Below are positions 54,113 through 62,915 of a DNA stretch of 64,000 nucleotides, in pieces. The position numbers were made by a program, and so were the translations under genes. The stretch is from Drosophila persimilis. Taxonomy: Eukaryota > Arthropoda > Insecta > Diptera > Drosophilidae. The notes beneath the pieces were generated by a model. It was given only the letters and a program-made list of their open reading frames with translations, was not told the origin of the DNA and searched no databases. Position 1 is the stretch's first letter, and the number at the start of each line of letters is the position of its first letter. The stretch covers positions 1-64,000 of the forward strand of contig NW_020825522.1 in the NCBI RefSeq assembly GCF_003286085.1, given 5' to 3'.

Positions 54113-54477
54113 GTAGCGGAATACTTCCGTTTTCCGCGATCTCGGGATGGGGTGGGCTTTCCTCATTCAAACGGCCCGAAGTTGCGCGCGCCCTTTGTTG
54201 TACCTGGGATCGCCGGCGTTCTGGCGCCCTCTGGCGCCTTGGCTCGGGGGCGCTGTCAGCCCTTGCACTTTTCTGGCTGGCGCCGACTCCCGCCTATCGA
54301 TAAGGTGTAGGGGCGCTTCTGCGATCCACTCGATACTTCCCCCCCTAGTCGATATTCCGTTTTCTTCTTTTCTTTGTTTTTTTTCTTTATTCATATTCTC
54401 CCGCGTGTTCTGCCCTTTTTTTTTTTGTGTTTCTGCTGCCCCCCCCCCCCCCTTTTTCTTCTCTTCTCCGTCTTCCT
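54113..54477 (-). other. ORF3 downstream region of element F
   Basis: Non-coding between the ORF3 stop and the polypurine tract. On the minus strand it holds long homopurine runs, including a run of about 15 G (54440-54454) and ACTAGGGGGGGAAG near 54345, which resembles a second polypurine tract. Confidence 0.5.
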
Positions 54478-56295
54478 TTATTTTTGCTCTCTGAATACCT
54501 CCGTGCGCGTGGCCGACATGGCGATGCGGTAACGCGTACCTCGCTCGCTTACCAATTTTTTTACACGTCTACCCACGAGGCGTATCTGGGCCTGTGCGCG
54601 GCTCACTGCCGCCGGCCACTCCTCCCGCGGGATCGCCTTCCAGTGGCCCGTGGCTGCCGGTGCTGAGCTCTGCCGCTGCAGGGCCGGCCGCTTGGGTCTT
54701 GCCTGGGGCTCCGGGCAGGAGGCCTGCCTCTTCAGTGTTGGGCGCTCGACCGCCCCCGACCTCTCCGGCGCGGGCCACACCCACGGACCGCGTTCCCACG
54801 CCTCGACCTCCGCGTGTTCCGTCGCCTCCGCCGTCGCCGCCTCCGCCGTCGCCGCCTCTGCCGTCGCCGCCTCTGCCGTCGCCGTCGCCGCCTCTGCCGT
54901 CGCCGTCGCCGCCTCCGCCGTCGCCGTCGCCGCCTCCGCCGTCGCCGACTCTGCCGTCGCCGCCTCTGCCGTTGCCGACTCTGCCGTCGCCGTCTCCGCC
55001 GTCGCCGCCTCCGCCGTCGCCGACTCTGCCGTCGCCGCCTCTGCCGTCGCCGCCTCTGCCGTTGCCGTCTCCGCCGTCGCCGCCTCCGCCGTCTCCGCCT
55101 CTGCCGTCGCCGCCTCTGCCGTCGCCGCCTCCGCCGTCGCCGCCTCTGCCGTCGCCGCCTCTGCCGTCGTCGGCGCGGGATCCGATTTGTGGTTTCTCCT
55201 CCGCGGGTCCCTGTCGTTGCTGCCGAGGGGGCTCTCCTCCCACACCCGGGCGCCGGTCTCTGGCTGAGTCTCGCACGGGGCGGTCCCCGAGGCCCACGTG
55301 ATGTGCAGGGTCTGATGGTGCCACACCATCCCCTGGCGCACGGCGGTCCTCACCTCCTGGGACACGTACGGCCCTATCACGGCCGCCTCCGGTCCCCTCC
55401 ATTGTGGCTGCTGCTGCCACTGCCCGTTCTCTTGCTGCTGCTGCTGCTGCTGGCGCTGCTGATGTTGGTGCGGCTGCTGATGTTGGTGCTGCTGCTGCTG
55501 CTGCTGCGGCTGCTGCTGCTGCGGCTGCTGATGTTGGTGCTGCTGCTGCTGCTCCTTGGCTTGCGGTGGCCGCCTCTCGGAGCCCTCTTCGTCCTCGGCC
55601 GGTGGCGTAGGCTGCCACAATTCGTCTTCCTCCTCCTCGGCCTGTTGCAGTCGCCGCTGCCATTCGGCCTCGGGATTCGAGGCCCGCTCGCCCCTGGCCG
55701 GGGACTGCATCGGCGGCCGCACCACTCGGAATGGCGGGGGTGGCGGCGCCTCGTCGCTCTCGTGGCCGGGCTCCTCCTTCCTGGTGGCCTTTCTCTCCTG
55801 TCGCCGCCGCGCCTCCAGCCGCTCGTCCCTCCGCCGTCGGATCGTTCGCGCCGCCTCCAGCACCCGGCGGATCCGGCGCTTCTCCTCCGCCGTCGCCTCC
55901 TGGAACTTCCGTTTTAACGCCTCGCCCCGGTCGCGCGGGGTCAGCGGCCTTCTTACTCTGGCCTTTTCTTGGGCGGTTGGGGCGCGTGGACCGTCGATGC
56001 AAATGACGTCGTCGTCGCTCTCCCCGGCCCCCTCGTCCGAGGATACCGTCGGTGACACGGAGTCGTGGCCCGACGGCGCCGGCGATACTAACGGCGAGGC
56101 CAACAGCTGGAGGAACTGGGAGCCATCGCACCAATCCTCCTCGTCGCCACGCGAGAGCACGGACGCCCGTCGCTGACGAGAAGCCTTGGCGCGGTAGCCC
56201 CCCTCCCCCACTATCGCCTGCTGCTCCTCCAAGAACGCCCTCAGATCCTCCATCTTCTTCTTCCTATCCTCGTGGGTGAGCCGTTTCGTCTCCAT
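54478..56295 (-). CDS. ORF3 of element F, ~605-aa protein of unknown function
   Basis: Open from ATG 56295 (605 codons; an in-frame ATG at 56397 would add 34, but a long A-rich run lies between). Regions: charged helix MKKM-type start (THEDRKKKMEDLRAFLEEQQ); acidic patch with DDDVICID at ~95-101, a SUMO-interaction-like motif; very basic helix ~127-173 (KRKFQEATAEEKRRIRR, RRRRDERLEARRRQERK), a likely nuclear signal; Q/H tract ~246-290; a segment YVSQEVRTAVRQGMVWHHQT; T-A-E-A-A repeats ~374-489; two RQxS sites and a conserved-looking basic end. No signal peptide, transmembrane segment or furin site, so it is not an Env. GC-rich repeats keep other frames open too, but this frame has the most protein-like composition. 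Confidence 0.6.
   Translation of the reverse strand: METKRLTHEDRKKKMEDLRAFLEEQQAIVGEGGYRAKASRQRRASVLSRGDEEDWCDGSQFLQLLASPLVSPAPSGHDSVSPTVSSDEGAGESDDDVICIDGPRAPTAQEKARVRRPLTPRDRGEALKRKFQEATAEEKRRIRRVLEAARTIRRRRDERLEARRRQERKATRKEEPGHESDEAPPPPPFRVVRPPMQSPARGERASNPEAEWQRRLQQAEEEEDELWQPTPPAEDEEGSERRPPQAKEQQQQHQHQQPQQQQPQQQQQQHQHQQPHQHQQRQQQQQQQENGQWQQQPQWRGPEAAVIGPYVSQEVRTAVRQGMVWHHQTLHITWASGTAPCETQPETGARVWEESPLGSNDRDPRRRNHKSDPAPTTAEAATAEAATAEAATAEAATAEAETAEAATAETATAEAATAEAATAESATAEAATAETATAESATAEAATAESATAEAATATAEAATATAEAATATAEAATAEAATAEAATAEATEHAEVEAWERGPWVWPAPERSGAVERPTLKRQASCPEPQARPKRPALQRQSSAPAATGHWKAIPREEWPAAVSRAQAQIRLVGRRVKKLVSERGTRYRIAMSATRTEVFREQK
54829..55172 (-). repeat. 15-bp coding minisatellite in ORF3
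   Basis: About 23 units of 15 bp (on + GTCGCCGCCTCTGCC and variants), coding T-A-E-A-A in ORF3; some units are 6 bp longer and add T-A. All units keep the frame, although length changes of one or two bases would be easy in such DNA. Confidence 0.8.
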
Positions 56296-57473
56296 TTTTT
56301 TTTTCTTTTTTTTTTTTGCTGCGGTTTCTCCTTGGTGATAATTACCTTCAAGTGCTCGCTGTTCCGTCTTCCACCCGCATATATACCCGCGTTGCATTAC
56401 CAGTCGTTCCCTCTAACGGTGCCGGTGCGTCGGGTTTCGGTCTCTCTTGCCTGGTTCTAACGGTTGTTACGCGTGTGCTCATGGCCTCTCTCTACAGGCC
56501 GCGCTCTCTAACGGCATCTTTCCCCTGGTTGGGTGAGTACCGACGCGCTCTCCGCTCTCTATCCGACTTCGCCTTGTCTTTTTTTTTGGATACTGTTGTG
56601 TTCCATCTTTGATGGACCCACCCCCTTCCCATTTGTGCTCACGTGTATTTCTCCTTTTATTTTAATTACAATTTACTTCCCTGCTACCGTCGACCTGTTC
56701 TTCATCCCGTGCTGATTGGACCCTCCTTGGCCTGGGTGAGTTCTCCCGACCCGGATGACTTTTACTTAACCCTTTCTCCCTTTCCAGCTCGCCCTCTGCC
56801 CTCACTGCGGGTCGCTTGCCGCGATTCCGCTCGTGAACAACGGGTCCTTCGACCCTCCGCCCGGGCTGGAATCTTTGGCTCACATCCCAGGGCAACTACT
56901 ACGCGCCCCCGGCCGGACTCTTTTGACCGGCGTCTCCCTCACACAGTGGCTCGGACCCGAGGGTCATCCGACTCCTCGCCCGGTAGACCACGCATGAGCG
57001 GCACCCGTCGTTCCGGCCCGACGCTCGTAGTTGCCCTGTGAGGCCGCGTTGAGGCGTGAGCCTGGCCCCTGGGTTTCCCTTGGTCATCCGCTGCCTGAGA
57101 TCACCCTCCCCGACCCCGGATTCGCCTCCCAGCTTTGGGGACGCGTTTCCTGTTCAGGTTTGCTGAGTTTTTCCTCTTCTCGCATTAATTTTCTTTACTC
57201 CTACTAATTCTCACTCTTTTTTTTCCAGATCGTTCCAACCACAGCTTTCCTGCTCCTTCTCCTTTTTTTTTTTTATTAAATCTGAGTGCGCCATTCCGTC
57301 ACCCTGCGTGCTGACGAGTCTCGTGCGTGTCCTGCGCGGCACCCTTCCCCGTGTCCTGCGTGGCACCCCTCCCCGTGTCCTGCGTGGCACCCTACCCCGT
57401 GTCCTGCGTGGCACCCTACCGTTCCTGGTCCTGCGTGACCCTTTTAGGGTGACCCCTTCTATCCATTCCCCCC
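56296..57473 (-). other. pol-ORF3 gap of element F
   Basis: About 1.18 kb with no sense-strand gene. It has a 24-bp minisatellite of about four units (TGTCCTGCGTGGCACCC type on +) at 57327-57425, and on the + strand several consensus splice-like signals: GTGAGT at 56535 and 56736, CAG ends at 56787 and 57228, a CTACTAAT branch motif at 57201. The + strand is free of AG from about 56541 to 56738. Confidence 0.5.
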
Positions 57474-60400
57474 TCACCCCTGCGTCTCTCGCTCCTCGGG
57501 CTGGGGTTTCAGGTCCCGTATGTGGGCCGTTCTCTTCTTCCTGTCGCCCTCCTTTCTTAGGTGGCAGATAACGGGGGATATAAAGTCCTCTATCTGGTAT
57601 GGCCCATCGTACCTTGGTGCCAGCTTCGCGGCGAATCCCTCCGCCGCATTGGACAGGTGGTGCTGTTTGGCCCATACGATTTCTCCCACTTTGGGTCTCC
57701 ACGGTCTTCTTCTCAGGTTGTAGTGCCTGGCCTGATCCTGGGCTGCCCTTTCCAAGTTTCGTCGTACCAACTGAAACAGCTCTTTTAACTTCTTCGCATT
57801 TTCATCCGGCGTCTCTGTGCCCTGCCCCGTGCCTACCGTCTCCTCGTCATATAGGGCCTTTGGCAGCCGTGGTTCCCTTCCTTGCACCACGAACGCCGGT
57901 GAATATCCAGTTGCATCCGACACTCCCGAATTCATGGCCAGCATTAGCTCCGGCCACTTTTCGTCCCAACACCTTTGATCGCCCTCGGTGAACTGAGCGA
58001 TCATGGTCTTTATTGTTCTGTTTGTTCGCTCTGTCGGGTTTTCTTGCGGCGTGTATGGCGCCGTGAACTGGTGGCGGACTCCTAGCTGCTCCAGAAATCG
58101 TTTAAATGCCCTGCCCGCAAACTGCACCCCATTGTCCGTAATGAAGACTTTGGGTGCCCCAAACCGGGCTATTATGCGTTCTCGACAGGCCTTTATTAGT
58201 GCCTCGGCTGTGGCCTTCCTCAGCGGCACCAACTCGGTCCATTTTGAGAATCGATCCACTAGCACCAGCAGCATCGAGTTCCCATGCTTCGATCTCGGCA
58301 GCGGACCCACGAAGTCCGCGCATACCGTTGCCCATGGTTCTTCCGGTACCTGTGTCAACATCTCCCCTGCCGCTTGTAGCTGACTTGGCTTAAAACGCAG
58401 GCATAGTTCGCACTTTCGCACGTAGGCCCTCACGTCTCTGTACATCCCCGGCCAGTAATACCTTGCCGCCACCCGTGCCGCGGTTCTCCTTCCGCCGGCG
58501 TGGCCTGCCTCCGGGTTATCGTGGCTCTCCTTTAAAACCCTTTCTCGGGCATATTTCGGCACACATAACTTCCACGAGGCGACTTCTTCGCTCCCGGCCC
58601 GGTGCGGAATGTGCCGGTACAGGTTCCCCCCCTTCTCCACATAGTCGGGGTACTTTGGGGCTTCTTTCCTGACCTTCTCTGCCATGCCTTCTAACCACTT
58701 GCAGGGCGGCTCGCCCACTGGCGGTGTTCCCTCCACATTTCTTATTCGACGGCCTCGCTCCTCCACCGGCTGTCGGGAGAGTGCGTCGGCTACCACGTTG
58801 AGCTGTCCTTTCCTGTATGCGATTTCAAAGTCGTACTGCTGTAACTCTAATGCCCATCTCGCCACTCTTCCCGACGGACTCTCTATGCTATTTAACCATT
58901 TCAGAGCCATGTGGTCCGTGACCACCTTGAAGCGATACCCTTCCAAGTATGGCCTCAACCGGCGTATGGCCCACACAATGGCCAGACATTCTTTCTCCGT
59001 CGCCGAATAGTTCCTTTCGGGTCCGTTTAGCGTCCTGCTAGCATACGATATTACCCGCTCTCCCCTTTCCGTCTCCTGAGTGAGAATCGCGCCCAGCCCA
59101 TAATCACTGGCGTCTGTCTGCAGGATGAATTTCTTCGAGAAGTCGGGGCACGCCAGCACGGGGTCCGCCACTAGCCTTCTCTTCACCTCCTCGAACGCTT
59201 CCTGCCGTTCCCGGGTCCAGACCCATTCTGTCTTCTTCTTGAGGAGCCCGGTGAGAGGCTGCACTAGGGTGGCGAAGTCGGGCACGAACCTCCGGTACCA
59301 CGAGGCCACTCCCAAGTACTGCCTTAGCTCCTTGACATTGGTCGGCGGCTTCAGTTCGGCGATGGCTGCGACTTTCTCGGGGTCCGTACATATCCCTTCG
59401 CCGGTTACCTTGTGGCCCAGATACCGCAGCTCTTTCCTGAAGAATTCGCACTTGTCCGCATTCAGCCGCAGGTTGGCCAAGCGGAGCCGTCGAAACACCT
59501 CTTTCAGGTTTCTTCGGTGTTCTTCTTCTGTTCGCCCGATGACCACTATGTCATCCTGGTACGCGAATGCGTGCGGCATCATCTCGGGCCCTATCACTTG
59601 GTCTAATGCCCGTTGAAAGGTGGCCGACGCGGAGTGTAACCCAAACGGCATCACCTTCCATTGGTATAGCCCCTTGCCGGGCACCGTGAACGCCGTGATC
59701 GGCCGGCTGCTCTCGGCCAGGGGGATCTGCCAATATCCATCCTTCAGATCCAGGCTACTTATGAACTTTGCTTCCCGCAGCTGATCGAGTATGTAATCGA
59801 TCCTGGGCATTGGGTATGCGTCCTTTACTGATCTCGCGTTCACTTGACGAAAGTCCACGCACAATCTCCACTTGCCATTCTTCTTCTTCACCATCACTAT
59901 AGGCGAACTGTAGGGGCTCTTTGACGGCTCTATGCATCCCTTTTCTAACAGTTCGTCCACTTTCTGGTTAATCTCGGCCTGCATTTTGGGGTTCTTTGGG
60001 TAATACCTTTGTTTAATCGGTTGCGGGTCACTCATGGTGATTGTATGCACCGCCACATTAGACACCCCCTCGATCTTGGCAAACGCCTCCAACTCTCGGG
60101 CCAAGAAGTCCTCCACTGGCTCTTCCCTCGCCCCCTCATTCCCGTTTGTGCTTTCCGCCACCTCTCGGGCGGTCGTTCTTAGGGTCGTGTCCGTCTTGTT
60201 GGCGTATTCCGGTCCTGTCTCTCCAGCTTCGGCCTTCGCCACTGACAGTCTTTCCTCCTGTCCTCCTCGTTCCCGATCTTGGGCAGGGATCACCACCCTG
60301 TGTCCTGCACAGGTCACCACTGCCCCGACCGCGCGGAGGAAATCCCATCCCAACACTAACTCGTCGATCACACCCGGCAATACGAGTAGCACCATTGGGA

Positions 60401-60710
60401 TCTCCTTGTTCCCAAAGCCTACCTTCGTCTCGATCTGGTGTGTGATCTCCTGGCTATGGCCATCTGCCAACCTCACCCTTTTCCTTGCCGCCACCTCCCG
60501 GCCTTCACCCTTCAGTCGGTCCGCCAGCTCGCGGCTCACGAAACTGCTGGTGGCTCCTGTATCCACCGTGGCTTGCAGCTCCACGCCCGCGACCTCCACT
60601 ACTGCGGATAACTGCTCCTCCTCGCAGATCAGCCTGCCGACTAGGCTTGAGGGACCGTTTCTTGCGACCCTGGCACGGCCCTCCGCGGCGTGGGTCTCGG
60701 GGCGTTTCCC
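57474..60710 (-). CDS. pol of element F (protease-RT-RNase H-integrase)
   Basis: About 1078 codons in the -1 frame from the slip site, no stop. Protease VDTGATSSFVSREL near the start; RT with SPYSSPIVMVKKKNGKWRL, FISSLDLKDGYWQIPL, MPFGLHSASATFQRAL and catalytic AYQDDIVVIG; RNase H with LQTDASDYGLGAILTQE and NYSATEKECLAIVWAI; integrase with the zinc region (HDNPEAGHAGGRRTAARV, YVRKCELCLRFK), core VCADFVGPLPRS, FITDNGVQFAGRAF and PQENPTERTNRTIK, and a C-terminal PRYDGPYQIEDFISPV segment. All catalytic residues that I can locate are present. Confidence 0.9.
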   Translation of the reverse strand, partial: GKRPETHAAEGRARVARNGPSSLVGRLICEEEQLSAVVEVAGVELQATVDTGATSSFVSRELADRLKGEGREVAARKRVRLADGHSQEITHQIETKVGFGNKEIPMVLLVLPGVIDELVLGWDFLRAVGAVVTCAGHRVVIPAQDRERGGQEERLSVAKAEAGETGPEYANKTDTTLRTTAREVAESTNGNEGAREEPVEDFLARELEAFAKIEGVSNVAVHTITMSDPQPIKQRYYPKNPKMQAEINQKVDELLEKGCIEPSKSPYSSPIVMVKKKNGKWRLCVDFRQVNARSVKDAYPMPRIDYILDQLREAKFISSLDLKDGYWQIPLAESSRPITAFTVPGKGLYQWKVMPFGLHSASATFQRALDQVIGPEMMPHAFAYQDDIVVIGRTEEEHRRNLKEVFRRLRLANLRLNADKCEFFRKELRYLGHKVTGEGICTDPEKVAAIAELKPPTNVKELRQYLGVASWYRRFVPDFATLVQPLTGLLKKKTEWVWTRERQEAFEEVKRRLVADPVLACPDFSKKFILQTDASDYGLGAILTQETERGERVISYASRTLNGPERNYSATEKECLAIVWAIRRLRPYLEGYRFKVVTDHMALKWLNSIESPSGRVARWALELQQYDFEIAYRKGQLNVVADALSRQPVEERGRRIRNVEGTPPVGEPPCKWLEGMAEKVRKEAPKYPDYVEKGGNLYRHIPHRAGSEEVASWKLCVPKYARERVLKESHDNPEAGHAGGRRTAARVAARYYWPGMYRDVRAYVRKCELCLRFKPSQLQAAGEMLTQVPEEPWATVCADFVGPLPRSKHGNSMLLVLVDRFSKWTELVPLRKATAEALIKACRERIIARFGAPKVFITDNGVQFAGRAFKRFLEQLGVRHQFTAPYTPQENPTERTNRTIKTMIAQFTEGDQRCWDEKWPELMLAMNSGVSDATGYSPAFVVQGREPRLPKALYDEETVGTGQGTETPDENAKKLKELFQLVRRNLERAAQDQARHYNLRRRPWRPKVGEIVWAKQHHLSNAAEGFAAKLAPRYDGPYQIEDFISPVICHLRKEGDRKKRTAHIRDLKPQPEERETQG

Positions 60711-61972
60711 GTCTTCCTGCAGCACTGCCACGCCGAGATGCCCACTTTTCCGCATCTCCAGCAGTAGGTGAGCGGTCGACCGTTGCACTCCCGGCTCCAA
60801 TGATCCGCGCTCCCACACCTTCGGCACGCCTGGGCCGGATTCTTGACATATCCGTCCTCGATATTGCCGTTGGTCGGTGTCGGCAAGCGGCCATGCGCTC
60901 CCCTTTCCTCCCGTGCTGCCTCCTCCAGCGGGCCGTCTTTGCATCGTCGACATGCCGTCGTGTCGGCCGGCTTGTGGAAGGGATTCGCTGCCCGGGCTTT
61001 CACGGTGGGATTCTCCCGTTGGAACTCTAGGCGGTCCCTTTCCAGCGCCTCGAACTCGTCTGCCAGTTCCATCATGGTGTCGAGATCCTTGCACCGGTGT
61101 GGTCTCATATACACTCTCAAGTCGGGCATGCTGTTCTCCCGAATCAACTCCGTTTGCTCCTCTTGGGGACATTTCAGGGGTCGCATAAGTGTCTGCATCT
61201 CTACCATGTATTCTTTGAACGGTTCGCCCCACTTCTGTTTCCGCATCCTCACTTCCTGCAGCAACTTCTCAAAGTATCCCCGAGGCAGAAAGTAAGCCTG
61301 GAAGCTGGAAGAGAACTCTTTCCACGTTCTCCACTGCCGATTGTTCGCCACGAACCACATCAACGCCCGCCCTTTTAGCAGCTCCGGCATCGCCCTGGGG
61401 ATCAGATCCGGATCCAGACCGTATGTCTCGGCGGACCACTCGACCTGCTCCAAGAACTCGAGAGGCTTCGTCGTACCGTCGAACCGGAACGACCACTCTC
61501 TCACCTGTTTCGCCACTCTAGCGTAGTCCAGGTGTGCTGGCCGTGTGGTGGCTGGTTCGACTCTCTCCCTCTCGGCTTCTCGGCTTCGATCCCTTCCTGG
61601 GTGACGGGGCCTGCTAGGCGTTCCTGTGTGTGAGCGTTCCGGTATGGGCACTGAAAGACTCGCTATCAACTCTCTTTGTATATCGACTGGGGACCTCCAC
61701 AGCGCAGCCGCGGCTGCGCCGGGCGGGGGCGCCAGGTGCTCGTACGCGGCTTGTTTATCGTCCGCCCGGGGTGTTGGCGAGGACCTGTTCGCCCGGCACT
61801 CCCACACCTCTATCAGATCGGCCCACTCTGCCTCATCCTCGTGTTCCCTCATCCATTCCTTAAAGGTTCTTCTCATTTCGTCCACGGTACCCTCCAACCG
61901 CACGCCGAAGGCGTGGCCGCATTGGACAAGCTCCTCCTTTCTCAACCGATGGATCCATTGTCCCTTCCCCAT
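60641..61972 (-). CDS. gag of element F
   Basis: 443 codons, intact. N-terminal GKGQWIHRLRKEELVQCG, an acidic region (EHEDEAEWADLIEVWE), a basic linker (PSRPRHPGRDRSREAERER), the capsid-like core (PLEFLEQVEWSAETYGLD; GRALMWFVANNRQWRTW; EPFKEYMVEMQTLMRPL) and Cys motifs near residue 345 (CRRCKDGP) and 390-425 (CRRCGSADHWSREC; CWRCGKVGISAWQCC). Starts at ATG 61972, about 70 bases after the LTR. Confidence 0.9.
   Translation of the reverse strand: MGKGQWIHRLRKEELVQCGHAFGVRLEGTVDEMRRTFKEWMREHEDEAEWADLIEVWECRANRSSPTPRADDKQAAYEHLAPPPGAAAAALWRSPVDIQRELIASLSVPIPERSHTGTPSRPRHPGRDRSREAERERVEPATTRPAHLDYARVAKQVREWSFRFDGTTKPLEFLEQVEWSAETYGLDPDLIPRAMPELLKGRALMWFVANNRQWRTWKEFSSSFQAYFLPRGYFEKLLQEVRMRKQKWGEPFKEYMVEMQTLMRPLKCPQEEQTELIRENSMPDLRVYMRPHRCKDLDTMMELADEFEALERDRLEFQRENPTVKARAANPFHKPADTTACRRCKDGPLEEAAREERGAHGRLPTPTNGNIEDGYVKNPAQACRRCGSADHWSRECNGRPLTYCWRCGKVGISAWQCCRKTGNAPRPTPRRAVPGSQETVPQA
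60704..60710 (-). promoter_or_regulatory. Predicted -1 frameshift site GGGAAAC, gag-pol of element F
   Basis: On the minus strand the gag codons read ACG GGA AAC, so GGGAAAC fits the X XXY YYZ rule exactly. A one-base backward slip there enters the pol frame. It lies about 64 bases before the gag stop. The next 40 bases are GC-rich (GCCCCGAGACCCACGCCGCG...) and could form a stimulating structure. Confidence 0.75.
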
Positions 61973-62021
61973 TCTCTTGTCTATACTCTCCCTCCCTTTG
62001 TCCTATTATTTGTCGTTGTAG

Positions 62022-62039
62022 GCCCCACGTTGGGCGCCA
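62022..62039 (-). promoter_or_regulatory. Primer binding site of element F, tRNA-Lys
   Basis: TGGCGCCCAACGTGGGGC on the minus strand, two bases after the 5' LTR end. This is the gypsy-type tRNA-Lys site. Confidence 0.85.
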
Positions 62040-62041
62040 GT

Positions 62042-62911
62042 TGTAACGAACCTGCTTTTTGGGCCCGCTTGAGTTTGCTGGGCTTGCTCAGCGGTCGGCA
62101 GATTCGCAGCAACGTATTTTTATTGTTGCCCCCAACGACAAATGATAAGACTTTCCTTTTTTTTGTATTTGAATTTCGCTTTATTCGCAATTCTATTAGG
62201 ACTTAGGGCTAGGTGTTACAGTTTCTCTTAACTACCGATCTCCACCACGCGGGGGCTCTCGTCGGGTGTGGCAGCGTCGAGGCTATTGATTGGGGCAAGT
62301 TGACCTCCGCTATTGCTTTGGTCCGCCACTCGAATCCGCACTCCACGTCTCGCACTCCCCTCCTAGCTTCCACCGGCGTACGGGGATCTTCACTTAATTT
62401 AGACTTACTCTGGGGGGGCAGGCGGGGCCTGTCTGCCTGCTGCTACACTTCACTACACTTCTTTGTTTCGTACCGAGTATCACTCTTGCGTTTCGACCGG
62501 GTCTCAACGTGCGCGCGCGCTTACTTATCTGCGTGAAAAGAGCCCCGCTTTGACGCCGCCGCCTCCTTTTATAGCCCCTTGCCAGGCCCCGGCTCGGCGT
62601 CGGTAGTTTTCCATCGCCGTCTCCTGGTTTCCACGGCCTTCGTAACGGGGCCTGGCCGGCGGCGTGATCCCGTGCCCTTATTTGGTCATGCGCCAAATTA
62701 CTGCTGGCCCGATCCCGCCGTTTCCTTTGCCTCTCTTGTGTCTCTCTCTCCGAGAGCAGGGCACTTCCCCTCTCGAGGCCCTTGGCCTCTTCGCCGCGTC
62801 CGGATAACCGGGGGCATCTGGCCTGACCTTCGCCTTATCCGGCCGGCCGTCAGCTTTTATCCGACTGTGCCTTTGGTCGCACTCGGCCTGTGGGAACCCT
62901 GGTTCCTCACA
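62042..62911 (-). repeat. 5' LTR of element F
   Basis: 870 bp. In coding orientation it holds TATAAAA at 62567-62573 and AATAAA at 62180-62185, in the right order for promoter and polyadenylation signals. The ACGC target duplication follows at 62912. Confidence 0.9.
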
Positions 62912-62915
62912 ACGC

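Larger units (their letters stand above)
53226..62911 (-). mobile_element. Gypsy element F, complete and recent, with a third ORF
   Basis: 9686 bp. 870-bp LTRs at both ends with no difference seen by eye, 4-bp target duplication, tRNA-Lys primer site, gag (443 aa), pol (-1 frame), ~1.1-kb gap, ORF3 and polypurine tract. No frame lesion was found, so it may be a functional copy. ORF3 occupies the place of env but lacks env features. Confidence 0.9.

Noticed and set aside
54594..55917. Long + strand frames (235, 205 and 367 codons) and a second minus frame of 521 codons over ORF3
   Set aside because: They are monotonous Pro/Ser, Ala/Val, Arg or Gly/Asp readings of the same GC-rich repeats; only the 605-codon minus frame has mixed, domain-like composition.
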